Source: Arthrobacter castelli DSM 16402
Lineage (GTDB): Bacteria > Actinomycetota > Actinomycetes > Actinomycetales > Micrococcaceae
Length of the DNA: 64,000 bases
Reading direction: 5' to 3'
NCBI RefSeq assembly: GCF_000430705.1
Contig: NZ_AUMN01000011.1
Span: forward strand, 1 to 64,000
Positions within the stretch are counted from its first letter, which is position 1, and every line of letters starts with the position of its first letter. Position numbers and translations under genes: made by a program. Shown here one piece after another: positions 9,128-19,409 of the stretch. Below the pieces are notes generated by a model. That model had not been told where the DNA came from and ran no database searches. It saw nothing but the letters and a program-made list of their open reading frames with translations.

Positions 9128-9163
9128 AGAAGCCGTTCGGTTGTTTTCAACTGGACGGCTTCT
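9128..9163. terminator. Hairpin between convergent genes
   Basis: A nine-base stem AGAAGCCGT / ACGGCTTCT with an inner GTTG-TTTT-CAAC stem overlaps the last codons of the leftward SpeE-like gene. It could stop transcription from both sides. Confidence 0.45.
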
Positions 9164-9869
9164 GTGCGAGATAGACCGTGTTGGTCGCTTCCCTGTCCTG
9201 CAGCGGATTGGGGAAGCTGACCACCTTGGCCGTGACGCCATCGAACACCTGACGCAAAGTGGTCGTGAAGTCCTCATCGGGCGGATCGTTGGACCACAGC
9301 GCGAAAATGCCGCCGGGGTGAAGATGCGCCACCAGCTGCTCCAGCCCCTCGCGCTCGTAGAACGCGGCGTTGTCCGGATGCAGCACATGGCGTGGCGAGT
9401 GGTCGATGTCGAGCATAATCGCATCAAACCGGCGCGCGGGCGCTTGGGGATCAAAGCCGGACTCCGAGCCCGCCATGGTGAAAAAATTGTCGTGGACGTA
9501 GCGGCAGCGGGGATCGGCGGTCAGCGACTCCCCGGCCGGGATCAGCCCCTGCCGGTGCCAGTCGATCACCTCGCCGAGCGCCTCGACCACGAGCATCGAA
9601 CCCACTGTGGAAGACTCCAGCGCTGTCTGCGCCGTGTATCCCAGGCCAAGCCCGCCGACGACGACGTCGAGCCCCTCACCCGGCAGCTGGGCCAGCGCGA
9701 GCCGGGCCAGTTCAATCTCGGCCACCGTGAACAGGCTCGACATCAGGAACTCGTCGCCGAGCTTGACCTCGTAAACGTCCTGTGTGGAGACCGGGTCCCG
9801 GCGGCGGCGAAGGCTGATCTCGCCGAGAGGAGTTTCGCGCCAGTCGAGTTCCTCGAACCGCTTGCTCAC
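9147..9869 (-). CDS. Spermidine-synthase-like (SpeE-fold) methyltransferase-type protein
   Basis: A 240-residue protein with a Rossmann-like nucleotide-binding core: VVVGGLGLGYTA (about 69-80), an acidic VVEALGEVI and FDAIMLDIDH. This matches the SpeE/class I SAM-dependent fold, without recognisable polyamine-specific residues. Its substrate is unknown. It lies last after the pcaB-D-C genes, separated from the ATPase gene by 128 bases, so it may not belong to the aromatic pathway. Confidence 0.72.
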   Translation of the reverse strand: MSKRFEELDWRETPLGEISLRRRRDPVSTQDVYEVKLGDEFLMSSLFTVAEIELARLALAQLPGEGLDVVVGGLGLGYTAQTALESSTVGSMLVVEALGEVIDWHRQGLIPAGESLTADPRCRYVHDNFFTMAGSESGFDPQAPARRFDAIMLDIDHSPRHVLHPDNAAFYEREGLEQLVAHLHPGGIFALWSNDPPDEDFTTTLRQVFDGVTAKVVSFPNPLQDREATNTVYLAQKPSS

Positions 9870-9997
9870 AGCAACCCCCGTACTGCGGGCGCCTTGTCGG
9901 CGGGCTGGTGGTTGTGGCTGCGGCCGGTGGCCGAGGTGGCTGTCAGCAATATAGGCATTGGTCCAGTGTCCCAGAACGCACCCGCCCCAATCATCGC

Positions 9998-10756
9998 TCA
10001 GTCCAGAATGTGCCGCAGGTAGCGTTGCGGCTCATTCAGGTAGGACCTCCAGTTGGAGACCAGCTCCAATTCATCCCATTCGCGGCGGCTGATGCCCTGC
10101 TCGCTCATCTCGTGGATCGTCGCGCCGGGCAGGGAGGCCAGCACCGGCGAGTGCGTGGCACACAGCACCTGCGATCCGTTGGCCGCCAGATCTGCGAGGA
10201 TGCCCATCAGGGCCAGCGTCGAACTGAACGACAGCGCGGCTTCGGGCTCATCCAGGCAGTAGAAACCGGTGGTCGTCAGGTACGTTCCGGCCACTGAGAG
10301 GAACGACTCGCCGTGGCTCATCCGGTGAAAATCGTGACCGCCCTCGAGATTGTGTTGGAACGTGTAGTACCCGTGCATGGTTTCCGCCCGCAGGAAGAAT
10401 CCCCACTTCGGAGCCCCAGGACGCCGCACCAGAGTGATCCAGTCGTCCAGTGGCGACTCCGACCGGTGCGTGTGATGCGCGGAGTGGATCGTTCCGCCCT
10501 CCGGGCCCAGTCCGTAGGAGGCGGCAACGGCTTCCACCAGGGTCGACTTGCCGGTGCCGTTCTCGCCCACCAGGAAGGTGACACCGTCGTCCAGCTCCAA
10601 GCCGGAACGCAGGGTTTCAGCAACGGCAGGGATGTTTGCCGGCCAGGTGTCCGGTTCGACGACGGCATCCGTCCCGCGGATTTCGCGCACCAAGCGCCGG
10701 TCCTGGAGGGAATCCCGGCGCGTCACGCCCTCATTCCCCGCGCCCGGCATCGACAT
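9998..10756 (-). CDS. AAA/ABC-type predicted ATPase (single-domain)
   Basis: A 252-residue cytoplasmic ATPase with Walker A GENGTGKST (about residues 64-72), Walker B FYCLDEPEAA and a switch-like ATHSPVLASLPGA segment. It resembles small stand-alone predicted ATPases of the RecF/SMC-like AAA group rather than transporter subunits; no membrane partner is present. It starts eight bases after pcaC, so it is probably co-transcribed with pcaBDC. Its cellular role is unknown. Confidence 0.78.
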   Translation of the reverse strand: MSMPGAGNEGVTRRDSLQDRRLVREIRGTDAVVEPDTWPANIPAVAETLRSGLELDDGVTFLVGENGTGKSTLVEAVAASYGLGPEGGTIHSAHHTHRSESPLDDWITLVRRPGAPKWGFFLRAETMHGYYTFQHNLEGGHDFHRMSHGESFLSVAGTYLTTTGFYCLDEPEAALSFSSTLALMGILADLAANGSQVLCATHSPVLASLPGATIHEMSEQGISRREWDELELVSNWRSYLNEPQRYLRHILD

Positions 10757-10763
10757 GGACCGC

Positions 10764-11240
10764 CTACTGCTCCCGCGCTTCGGCGATAATCGGCTGGGCG
10801 ATCTTGAAGGCGGAGTTGGCCGATGGCACGCTGCAGTAGATGGCCGACTGCAGCAGAACTTCCTTGATCTCGTCGGGAGTCAGGCCGTTTCGCAGTGCCG
10901 CGCGCACGTGCATGCCCAACTCGTCCATATGGCCTCCGGCGATCAGCGCCGTCATGGTGATGGCGCTGCGCATCCTCCGGTCCAGCCCGGAACGGGTCCA
11001 GATTTCGCCCCATGCCGTCCTGGTGATCATGTCCTGGAAATCGGCGGTGAACTCATCGATGCCGACGTTGGCCCGGTCCACGTGCTCGTCGCCGAGCACC
11101 TCGCGGCGCACGGCCATGCCCGCGTCGAAGCGCGCACTGTCTCCCGGGAAACGACTGTCCGCCGCCGGTGACCGTTCCGCACGTCCCGACGTGGCGGCGT
11201 CGTGGTCCGCCGGGTTCCTGCCGTCGTTGCCGCCGCTCAC
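10764..11240 (-). CDS. pcaC: 4-carboxymuconolactone decarboxylase
   Basis: Decarboxylates 4-carboxymuconolactone to 3-oxoadipate enol-lactone. The 158-residue protein carries the carboxymuconolactone decarboxylase domain at about residues 40-155, with RRMRSAITMTALIAGGHMDELGMHVRAALRNGLTPDEIKEVLLQ and the conserved CSVPSANSAF. A roughly 38-residue, charged N-terminal extension precedes it. The start overlaps the pcaD stop by four bases, giving coupled translation. Confidence 0.93.
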   Translation of the reverse strand: MSGGNDGRNPADHDAATSGRAERSPAADSRFPGDSARFDAGMAVRREVLGDEHVDRANVGIDEFTADFQDMITRTAWGEIWTRSGLDRRMRSAITMTALIAGGHMDELGMHVRAALRNGLTPDEIKEVLLQSAIYCSVPSANSAFKIAQPIIAEAREQ

Positions 11241-11971
11241 TTGCGCTCCTGGATGAAGCCGGCCATCGCCTGGGCCACCTGATCGGGCTGTTCGATGGGG
11301 GCCAGGTGGGAGGCGTCGGTGATGGTCTGGTAACCGGCACCGGAAATGGGCTCGGCCACGGACCGGCCGGTTTCGGGCGGGGCGACCGGGTCGTGCTCGC
11401 CGGAGAGCACCAGCGTGGGCACGTTGACGTCGCTCAGCCGCTCGCGCAGGTCGAAGTCCGCCAGCGCGTCACAGAGATAGGCGTAGGAGTCATTGTCCGC
11501 GTCGGAGAGGTCGTGCAGCAGCTGGGACACCGAGTCCGGGTCCCGCTCGATGAACCCTGGCGCGAACCAGCGCTGCGCGGAGCCTTCCACCAGCACGGCA
11601 GTCCCCTGGGCGCGGACCTGTTCGGCACGGTCCAGCCACGCCTGGCGTTCGCCGAACTTCGCTGCCGAGCACACCACGGCGAGGCTGTCCAGCCGGCCGG
11701 GGTAGCGCAGCGCGAGGTCGAGGCCAACGGAGCCGCTCAGCGAGATGCCCACGTAGTGGAAGGTGTCCATCTGCAGGGTGTCGGCGAGCTCAATGACCTG
11801 GTCAGCGATGTCGGAAATGCTCACCGGCCCGGGCGCCGGAGTTTGCGGCCCGTGACCGGGAAGTTCGAAGTTGTTTACCTGCAGTGACTGCGGCAGCAGC
11901 GGCTGCGTCTTGGACCAGACGAACGACGACGTGCCCAACGAGGGGCCAAGGATCAGATTGTTACTGGCCAT
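11237..11971 (-). CDS. pcaD: 3-oxoadipate enol-lactonase
   Basis: A 244-residue alpha/beta hydrolase which opens the enol-lactone to 3-oxoadipate. The nucleophile elbow is GISLSGSVG (Ser about 86), the acid lies in LSGEHDPVAP and the His in DASHLAPIEQP near the C-terminus. ATG at 11971 (MASNNLILGPSLGTSSFVW) fits PcaD; the longer frame upstream is only pcaB sequence in another frame. It overlaps the end of pcaB by 11 bases. Confidence 0.93.
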   Translation of the reverse strand: MASNNLILGPSLGTSSFVWSKTQPLLPQSLQVNNFELPGHGPQTPAPGPVSISDIADQVIELADTLQMDTFHYVGISLSGSVGLDLALRYPGRLDSLAVVCSAAKFGERQAWLDRAEQVRAQGTAVLVEGSAQRWFAPGFIERDPDSVSQLLHDLSDADNDSYAYLCDALADFDLRERLSDVNVPTLVLSGEHDPVAPPETGRSVAEPISGAGYQTITDASHLAPIEQPDQVAQAMAGFIQERK

Positions 11972-13388
11972 GATGGCTCCTGTCTGTGAATTGTTCCTGG
12001 TATGCGGCCAGGGCGCGGTCAATAAAGGTGTCCGCGCAGCCCAGATACGCGGCCGGATCGAGCAGCTCGTCCACGTCGTATCCTTCCACGCCGTCGAGGG
12101 CATCCGCTAACAGCGCCCGCAGGTCATCCCCCGTTCCGGCGCGGGTCACCAGGTGCTGGACCGCTTCCTTGCCCAGCACCGGCGCGAGCTTGAGCATCAG
12201 CCGCTCGCTGAGCACCAGCCCTCCGGTCAGCTGCAGGTTGGCCTTCATCTTCGTGTCATGCACCTGGAGTCCGTCGGTCAGCTCGGCGGCAAGGGCGGCG
12301 CATCCGCCGGCCAGTCGCAGCAGTTCCTGCAGCGTGGCCCATTCGGTATGCCACGCCCCGTCGGGACGCTCGTCGACAGCCAGCGCACTGCGGTGCAGTT
12401 CGGCGGCCATCGCCGGCGCTTTCCGGGCGGCGGCGCTGATCAGCACGCTGAGCACCGGATTTTGCTTCTGCGGCATGGCCGACGAGCCGCCGCGGCCGTC
12501 CCCGGACGGTTCACCCAGTTCGGCAATCTCGGTTCGGCACAGCAAGGTCACGTCGACGGCGATCTTCCCGAGCGCATCAGTGACAGCCGCGAGCGCATCG
12601 CCGAGTTCTGTCACCGGCGCGCGCCGGGTGTGCCAAGGCAGCGCTGGAGCCTGCAGCCCCAATTCAGCGGCATACTGTTCGACGACGGCGTCCGCCGCCT
12701 GCGGATCCAGCAGTTCCACTGTGGCAGCCAGCGTTCCGGAGGCGCCGCCCAACTGTGCGGGCAGCCGGGAAGCCGCGTCCTCCAGCCGGCGTGCCGCCGT
12801 CGTCGACCCCTGCAGCCACCCCGCGGCCTTCAAACCGAAGGTGGTGGGCACCGACTGTTGCGTCAGGGTGCGGGCGGCCATCACGGTTTGCCGGTGGTCG
12901 TCCGCGAGCGCGGCCAGCCCATCGGCGGTGGCATGCAGATCGGCACCGATGATGGAGACCGTGTGCGCGGCGATCAGCATCAGTGCGGTGTCGACGATGT
13001 CCTGGCTGGTGGCGCTCTTGTGTACCGAGGACACCGCGTCCGGGTCGAGCCGGCGGACTTCCGCGCGCAGGTCGGCCAGCAACGGGATGACCGGATTCCC
13101 GCCGCCGCGGGCGCGCAGCGCGATGGAGCGGATGTCAAAGTTGGACGGGTCCGCGGCTCTCCGGATGGTGTCCACGTGGGCGGCGGGGATGGCACCCTGT
13201 TCGGCCATTGCCGCCGCAAGCGCCACTTCCGCTTCGAGCAGCGCTACCAGGAACGACTCGTCTGAACTGGCCGCTGCCGCAGCGGTGCCGGACCACATAG
13301 GTGCAGTCAGCGAATAGTCGTGTTCCTGCCCGCCCGCACTGGAGTCGACATGTGAATGACTGGCCGCACCGGCCTGCGTGCTCACCAC
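11961..13388 (-). CDS. pcaB: 3-carboxy-cis,cis-muconate cycloisomerase
   Basis: A fumarase/aspartase-superfamily enzyme of 475 residues forming 4-carboxymuconolactone. The superfamily signature GSSAMPQKQNP is present, as is SVHKSATSQDIVDTA, typical of bacterial PcaB. Two adjacent GTG codons at 13388 and 13385 are possible starts, both preceded by AGAGGG; the first 30 residues are low in similarity. First gene of pcaB-pcaD-pcaC and divergent from the aldehyde dehydrogenase. Confidence 0.94.
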   Translation of the reverse strand: MVSTQAGAASHSHVDSSAGGQEHDYSLTAPMWSGTAAAAASSDESFLVALLEAEVALAAAMAEQGAIPAAHVDTIRRAADPSNFDIRSIALRARGGGNPVIPLLADLRAEVRRLDPDAVSSVHKSATSQDIVDTALMLIAAHTVSIIGADLHATADGLAALADDHRQTVMAARTLTQQSVPTTFGLKAAGWLQGSTTAARRLEDAASRLPAQLGGASGTLAATVELLDPQAADAVVEQYAAELGLQAPALPWHTRRAPVTELGDALAAVTDALGKIAVDVTLLCRTEIAELGEPSGDGRGGSSAMPQKQNPVLSVLISAAARKAPAMAAELHRSALAVDERPDGAWHTEWATLQELLRLAGGCAALAAELTDGLQVHDTKMKANLQLTGGLVLSERLMLKLAPVLGKEAVQHLVTRAGTGDDLRALLADALDGVEGYDVDELLDPAAYLGCADTFIDRALAAYQEQFTDRSHHGQ

Positions 13389-13544
13389 TTCCGACCCTCT
13401 GCTGAGCCTCTGGCAGATGTCATACGAAGTCTCCTCCTGCGGCGCTTATGTGTTGCGGAAAATCTCTGCCTACGATATCCCGACCCGCGTCCACTCGGTG
13501 CCACTGTCAGGAAGACTCCCTGCCCGGACGCTTGCTCACCGGTC

Positions 13545-13562
13545 ATCAACAAAATCGTTGAC
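13545..13562. promoter_or_regulatory. GntR-regulon operator, site 1 (before the aldehyde dehydrogenase)
   Basis: ATCAACA-AAAT-CGTTGAC, two mismatches from the consensus GTCAACA-N4-TGTTGAC. It overlaps a TTGACA -35 box (13559-13564), 17 bases before a weak TTAGGT -10. A bound repressor would block this promoter. The rest of the 286-base pcaB/aldehyde-dehydrogenase gap shows no gene. Confidence 0.6.
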
Positions 13563-13674
13563 AAGATTGCGTCTTCTTGATTAGGTCAATACATCCAATG
13601 CCGCAGGCGCTGATGTCCTTCCTGAAGTGCTCCTGGAATGTGCGCCTACGCCACATACAACGACGGAGTTAGCC

Positions 13675-15144
13675 ATGACACTGCACGATGTAGAACAAGA
13701 GGTGCGCACCGGGCTGTTTATCAACGGCCAGGCCTCCCCCGGTGCCGGCGAGATGACAGTGCAGAACCCGGCCGATCCCGGCTCACCCGTCGGCGTCGCG
13801 GCCGCAGCTTCCCGCGACGAGGCGTTGTCGGCGGCCGCGGCCGCGAAGGCCGCCTTCCCGGCATGGGCCGCCCGCTCTCCACAAGAACGTGGCGGACAAC
13901 TGGATGCGGCACTGAACGTGCTCGAAAGCTTCAAAGAGGAAGACGCCGCCATCTTGTCCCGCGAGAACGGCAAGATCCTAATGGAAGCCGCTATCGACCT
14001 GATGGTGTTCAACGCCCGTTTTGGTCTGGCCTCGGGGCTTGCGAACGAAGTGGCAACCACAACGGTGCTGCCGGGTCCTCCCGCCGACACCACCGTCAGC
14101 TACAAACCGCTCGGCGTCGTGACAATTATCGTTCCGTTCAACTGGCCTTTGGCCATCCTGGCGGCGTCCCTGCCCTACGCGCTGATCACGGGCAACACCG
14201 TAGTGGTCAAGCCTCCGCCGTCCGCCCCATTGGCCACCACTCGTGTCGTCCAGCGGGTCGCCGAGCAGTTGCCGCCCGGAGTGCTCAACGTGGTGACGGG
14301 CAAGGATGATGAAATCGGCGAGGCTTTGGTGTCATCGCCGGATGTTGCAAAAGTGTGCTTCACGGGAAGTCCGGGTGGCGGCAAGCGAATTATGTCAATG
14401 GCCTCCGGCACGCTGACGCGGGTGACTCTGGAACTAGGAGGCAACGACCCGGCGCTGATCCTCGACGACGCCGATCTCAGCGACGCGGCTCTGGACGGTC
14501 TCTTCCACGGGGTTTTCGACAGTACCGGGCAGATTTGCATGGCGGCCAAACGCCTTTATGTACATCGGTCCCGCTACCAGCAGGTTATTGACGGCCTCAG
14601 TGCGCGTTTGGAGCACACCGTCCTGGGGCGCGGCACAGATGCGGGAACAACCATGGGGCCGCTGCACTCGGGGGCGCAAAAGAAGTTTGTCGCAGATCTC
14701 GTTGACGAAGCCCGCGCGGCAGGTGCCGAAGTCCGCGAATTCGGACAATTGCCCGCCGATACGTCCCTGGCCGAGGGGAACTTCCTGCGTCCAACCTTGG
14801 TCCTGGATCCCGATCCGAATCTCGGGGTCGTGACTGAAGAGCAGTTCGGGCCCACCATCCCCATTATCCCGTTTGACGAGGACGACCACGCCATAGCAGC
14901 GGCCAATGACACCTGGGCCGGGCTATGTGCCTCGGTGTGGACGCAGGACCGCACCAGGGCCGCCGCTGTTGGCAATCAGTTAATGGCGGGTTACGTATTC
15001 GTCAATAACCACGGAGCCCACGCCCTCGATGAACGTGTCCCCTTCGGCGGGTTCAAGGGATCCGGCATGGGACGCGAAATGGGCATTGAAGGGATCCGTG
15101 AATTCATGGACACTCATAGCCTCGCCCTTCCGCCTGAGGGCTGA
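13675..15144 (+). CDS. NAD(P)-dependent aldehyde dehydrogenase (vanillin/benzaldehyde type)
   Basis: A 489-residue ALDH with the FNWP motif (about 160), ELGGNDP (catalytic-base Glu), the catalytic Cys in GQICMA and EEQFGP near the C-terminal third. ATG at 13675 follows an ACGGAG ribosome-binding site; the in-frame upstream extension is not ALDH-like. Context suggests oxidation of vanillin- or syringaldehyde-type aldehydes to the acids used by the adjacent O-demethylases, but the sequence alone does not fix the substrate. The promoter overlaps a GntR-type operator. Confidence 0.88.
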   Translation: MTLHDVEQEVRTGLFINGQASPGAGEMTVQNPADPGSPVGVAAAASRDEALSAAAAAKAAFPAWAARSPQERGGQLDAALNVLESFKEEDAAILSRENGKILMEAAIDLMVFNARFGLASGLANEVATTTVLPGPPADTTVSYKPLGVVTIIVPFNWPLAILAASLPYALITGNTVVVKPPPSAPLATTRVVQRVAEQLPPGVLNVVTGKDDEIGEALVSSPDVAKVCFTGSPGGGKRIMSMASGTLTRVTLELGGNDPALILDDADLSDAALDGLFHGVFDSTGQICMAAKRLYVHRSRYQQVIDGLSARLEHTVLGRGTDAGTTMGPLHSGAQKKFVADLVDEARAAGAEVREFGQLPADTSLAEGNFLRPTLVLDPDPNLGVVTEEQFGPTIPIIPFDEDDHAIAAANDTWAGLCASVWTQDRTRAAAVGNQLMAGYVFVNNHGAHALDERVPFGGFKGSGMGREMGIEGIREFMDTHSLALPPEG

Positions 15145-15225
15145 GGACGACGCCGCCCGTGCCTCGCGAACAGTCGGAGGCGTAAGGCACAGGGACATCG
15201 GCGGATCTTGGCTGCCCGGGTCAGG

Positions 15226-16650
<1,425 letters not shown>

Positions 16651-16735
16651 TCATAGACTTGGCCCGGACTTTCCATGCGGGGCGCTCGTACAGCCGGAAA
16701 TCACTACGTTGCCGGGCAGTTGATGTGATGTTGCT

Positions 16736-16764
16736 AACCTATAAGCTGTAGAAACAAGCGTCAA
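16736..16764 (-). promoter_or_regulatory. Sigma70-type promoter of O-demethylase copy 1
   Basis: Read leftward, TTGACG (16764-16759), a 17-base spacer and TAGGTT (16741-16736) match the -35/-10 pattern. The -35 hexamer is part of the adjoining operator. Confidence 0.55.
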
Positions 16765-16777
16765 CAGGATTGTTGAC
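16760..16777. promoter_or_regulatory. GntR-regulon operator, site 2 (perfect palindrome)
   Basis: GTCAACA-GGAT-TGTTGAC, a perfect 7-4-7 palindrome in the divergent gap between O-demethylase copy 1 and the 6PGDH-like oxidoreductase. It overlaps the -35 of the demethylase promoter, so it could control both directions. Confidence 0.72.
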
Positions 16778-16829
16778 GTTATTTCAGACCATCCGTGCGC
16801 CACACGGCGCGAGAGGGTTAGGGTTGAGC

Positions 16830-17630
16830 ATGCAGATCACCATTTTGGGCTTGGGGGAGGCTGGAAGCCTCTACGCTGAAGGTCTCGCACAGCGGGGCGG
16901 AGAAGTGACCGGTTTCGATCCCTATGTGTCACCGGAGCTGCCCGACGTCCGGCTCGCCTCCAGTTTGCCTGCCGCTGTCTCCGGTGCCGACGTCGTGATT
17001 AGCCTGGCCGGCGCCGCCGCCGCCAAAGACGTCACCGCCGAAGCCGCTGCCGCCATGGCGCCGTCGGCCGTTTTCGCTGATTTCAATACTGGCGGGCCGG
17101 ATTTGAAGCGGGAACTCGCCCGGATCGTTGCCGGTTGCGGGATACTCTTTGCCGACGTCGCCGTGATGGCACCGGTACCGCGGAACGGAAGCCTGACACC
17201 GCTGCTGGCCAGCGGAGACGGCGCGGATCTGCTGGCCGAGCGGATCGCGCCATTGGGCGTGCCGATCGACGTCGTCCCCGGTGAGGCAGGGGAAGCCGCG
17301 GGCCGGAAACTGCTGCGCAGTGTCTTCATGAAGGGCCTGGCCGGTTTGGTCTATGAGAGTGTCACCGCCGCGGAGAAGAGTGATGCCGGTTCCTGGATGC
17401 GTGACCAGATCGCCGCCGAGCTGGGCCCGGACGGCGCACAACTGGTTGAACGGCTGATTACCGGCACCCGCTTGCATGCCGGACGCCGCATGCATGAGAT
17501 GGAAGGGGCGATAGAGCATCTGCACACCCTCGACTCACCGACATGGATCACCGAAGGCACCCTGAGCTGGCTCCGCAGCCTGGCCGATGGCCCGCCCGAG
17601 GCCACTGCGGACCGGTCCGAGGGACACTGA
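16830..17630 (+). CDS. 6-phosphogluconate-dehydrogenase-like NAD(P) oxidoreductase with DUF1932 domain
   Basis: A 266-residue protein. The N-terminal Rossmann fold starts ITILGLGEAGSLYAEGLA, with FADFNTGGPDLKR and a middle segment like beta-hydroxyacid dehydrogenases; the C-terminal domain resembles DUF1932 (FMKGLAGLVYESVTAAEKSDA). ATG 16830 with AGGG upstream is preferred; TTG at 16824 is an alternative. The substrate is unknown. Its placement under the same palindrome as O-demethylase copy 1 suggests a step on a ring-cleavage intermediate or side product. Confidence 0.8.
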   Translation: MQITILGLGEAGSLYAEGLAQRGGEVTGFDPYVSPELPDVRLASSLPAAVSGADVVISLAGAAAAKDVTAEAAAAMAPSAVFADFNTGGPDLKRELARIVAGCGILFADVAVMAPVPRNGSLTPLLASGDGADLLAERIAPLGVPIDVVPGEAGEAAGRKLLRSVFMKGLAGLVYESVTAAEKSDAGSWMRDQIAAELGPDGAQLVERLITGTRLHAGRRMHEMEGAIEHLHTLDSPTWITEGTLSWLRSLADGPPEATADRSEGH

Positions 17631-17680
17631 CAACTCCGCCGGCTCCGGTAGGGTCCGGTAGGTTCCGGAAGATGCACCGG

Positions 17681-18367
17681 CTACTGGCGAGGGCTGTCGG
17701 AAGCCTTCACGATCGCATCTGCGACGCTTTGCAAATGCTGCTCCATCACGGCAGCGGCACGCTGGGGATCCCGGGCGCATACCGCATCGATGATGTCGAC
17801 ATGCTCGGACAGCGACACCGACGGACGGCCCGGCTGCATCACCAGCCGGAACTGATGGCGCACGTTCTGGCCGCGCAGCCGGGAAATGAGTCCGGCGGCC
17901 GTTTGCTGACCGCTCAGCTCGACAATCCGGCGGTGCAGGGTTTTATTCCACTCCGAGTACTGCAGCAGGTCGCCGGAGGTGACTGCCTCGGTCATGGTCC
18001 GCGCCAGGGTCCGCAATTCGTCAATGTCCTCGTCGGTGACCAGTTCGGCCGCCTTCGCCGCGCATATCCCTTCCAGCGCACCGCGGACCTCAATAATCTC
18101 AACGGCTTCGGCCACGGACACGGCACGGACCCTCGCCCCCCGGTTTTGGATACGCTCAACCAGGCCCTCAGTGGTCAGTTCGGCGAGCGCGGCCCGCACG
18201 GTTGCCCGGCTCGCGTTGAACTCGTGGCTGATATCCGTCTCGATCAGCCGCTGGTTGGGCACCAGCTCGCCTCGACTGATCGATTCCCTCAGCCCGGCGA
18301 CGACGGCGGCCGAGTCTGTGGACTTCTTGCGGGTGCCCTGCTGCGAGGACTGCACAGTGCTGGCCAT
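17681..18367 (-). CDS. GntR-family regulator, FCD subfamily
   Basis: A 228-residue cytoplasmic repressor-type protein. The N-terminal winged helix (about 30-95) contains LVPNQRLIETDISHEFNASRATVRAALAELTTEGLVERIQNRGARV. The C-terminal FCD helical domain follows, with EVRGALEGICAAKAAEL and a Glu/His-rich ligand pocket. FCD regulators bind short TTGT/ACAA-type palindromes. It is the last gene after galB-galC-galD-VOC dioxygenase and has its own operator copy upstream, consistent with autoregulation. It is the best candidate for the regulon described here; an aromatic acid or ring-cleavage product is a likely ligand. Confidence 0.9.
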   Translation of the reverse strand: MASTVQSSQQGTRKKSTDSAAVVAGLRESISRGELVPNQRLIETDISHEFNASRATVRAALAELTTEGLVERIQNRGARVRAVSVAEAVEIIEVRGALEGICAAKAAELVTDEDIDELRTLARTMTEAVTSGDLLQYSEWNKTLHRRIVELSGQQTAAGLISRLRGQNVRHQFRLVMQPGRPSVSLSEHVDIIDAVCARDPQRAAAVMEQHLQSVADAIVKASDSPRQ

Positions 18368-18396
18368 GGTGAAGGAAACTCCGTAACGTCGGGACC

Positions 18397-18414
18397 GCTA
18401 ACCAATACGTTGAC
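18397..18414. promoter_or_regulatory. GntR-regulon operator, site 3 (one good half)
   Basis: Read leftward, GTCAACG-TATT-GGTTAGC: the first half matches the consensus with one mismatch, the second poorly. It lies in the 61-base gap before gntR, fitting weak autoregulation. Confidence 0.42.
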
Positions 18415-18428
18415 AATAATGCACTAGG

Positions 18429-19379
18429 TTAGTCGACCGGCGGAGTTCCATGGGTATGGAAAGACTCGATCGTCTTCAGCCCCCAGGCCTGTCCCTTGGC
18501 ACGTTCGGCTTCGCTCCACTCGATGGTCTTCCAGTCCGGCGCCAGGATCAACCGCGCCCCCGGGTTACAGAACTCGATCCGGTTCCCGCCGGGTTCATAC
18601 ACGTAGAGGAAGAACGTCTGCTGAATGGCGTGCTTGTGCGGTCCGGTCTCAATATGGATGCCGTTCTCCAAAAAGATATCGGCCGCCTTGAGGATGTCCT
18701 CGCGGGTGTCGGCGGCGAATGCCAGGTGATGCAGCCGTCCGTGTGTTCCGGTGTGGTCGCTGGAATAGACCAGGTCATAGGACTTGTTCGTGAACGAGAA
18801 CCACTGCGCAGCGAGCCGGCCGTTATCCAGCCGGATCTGCTCGGTGGCCCGCCCGCCGAGGACCTCGTTGACGAACTCGCCGTTGGCCTCGACGTCCACG
18901 CCCAGGAAGTTGACGTGGTCCAGCCTGCGGGCGTTGACGCCGTGGCCCGGGAACCGGTCGGCCTGGTTCTTCAGCGCCGGTCGGGTCGCTTCCGAGGGCA
19001 CATGCCATTCGCTCTCGTAGTAGATCTCCATCGGGTGGCCGTCCGGGTCGGTAAACGCGTAGGTCTTGCCAATTCCGTGGCTGCCCTCGCGCCAGCCGAC
19101 GCCGCGACCGGAGGCTTCGATGGCTGCCACGCGCCGGTTCAGGGCCTCTTCGCTGACCGTGCGAATGGCCACGGCCCCGATGCCCGATTTGCTGCTGGGG
19201 ACCAGTTTGAGCGTGTACCGCTCGTAGTCGTCCCAGGAGCGCAGATACACCGAATCGCCGTCCCACGCCACTTCCCGGAAGGCCAGCAGGTCCGTGAAGA
19301 ACCAGTGGCTCTTGTCGAACTCGGAGGTCAGCAGCTCGACATGGCCCATGTGGGCGATGTCGTGAAACGCTTCGTTCAT
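18429..19379 (-). CDS. Type I (VOC-family) extradiol ring-cleavage dioxygenase
   Basis: A 316-residue two-domain vicinal-oxygen-chelate protein as in catechol 2,3-dioxygenases. Candidate Fe(II) ligands in the C-terminal domain are His155 (RLDHVN), His217 or His218 (RLHHLAF) and Glu269 (NRIEF), with the conserved Tyr261. Known gallate, protocatechuate-4,5 and 3-O-methylgallate dioxygenases are of the unrelated LigB fold. Here a VOC enzyme sits next to galBCD, so I infer that it opens a gallate-, 3-O-methylgallate- or protocatechuate-like ring. The start is an ATG preceded by GGAGAAA. Confidence 0.86.
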   Translation of the reverse strand: MNEAFHDIAHMGHVELLTSEFDKSHWFFTDLLAFREVAWDGDSVYLRSWDDYERYTLKLVPSSKSGIGAVAIRTVSEEALNRRVAAIEASGRGVGWREGSHGIGKTYAFTDPDGHPMEIYYESEWHVPSEATRPALKNQADRFPGHGVNARRLDHVNFLGVDVEANGEFVNEVLGGRATEQIRLDNGRLAAQWFSFTNKSYDLVYSSDHTGTHGRLHHLAFAADTREDILKAADIFLENGIHIETGPHKHAIQQTFFLYVYEPGGNRIEFCNPGARLILAPDWKTIEWSEAERAKGQAWGLKTIESFHTHGTPPVD

Positions 19380-19409
19380 TGTTTTCTCCTTCTTCTCGCG
19401 CTTGGGCAG

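Noticed and set aside
11986-13317. Ser/Ala-rich 443-codon frame opposite pcaB
   Set aside because: Antisense shadow of an unmistakable fumarase-superfamily gene.
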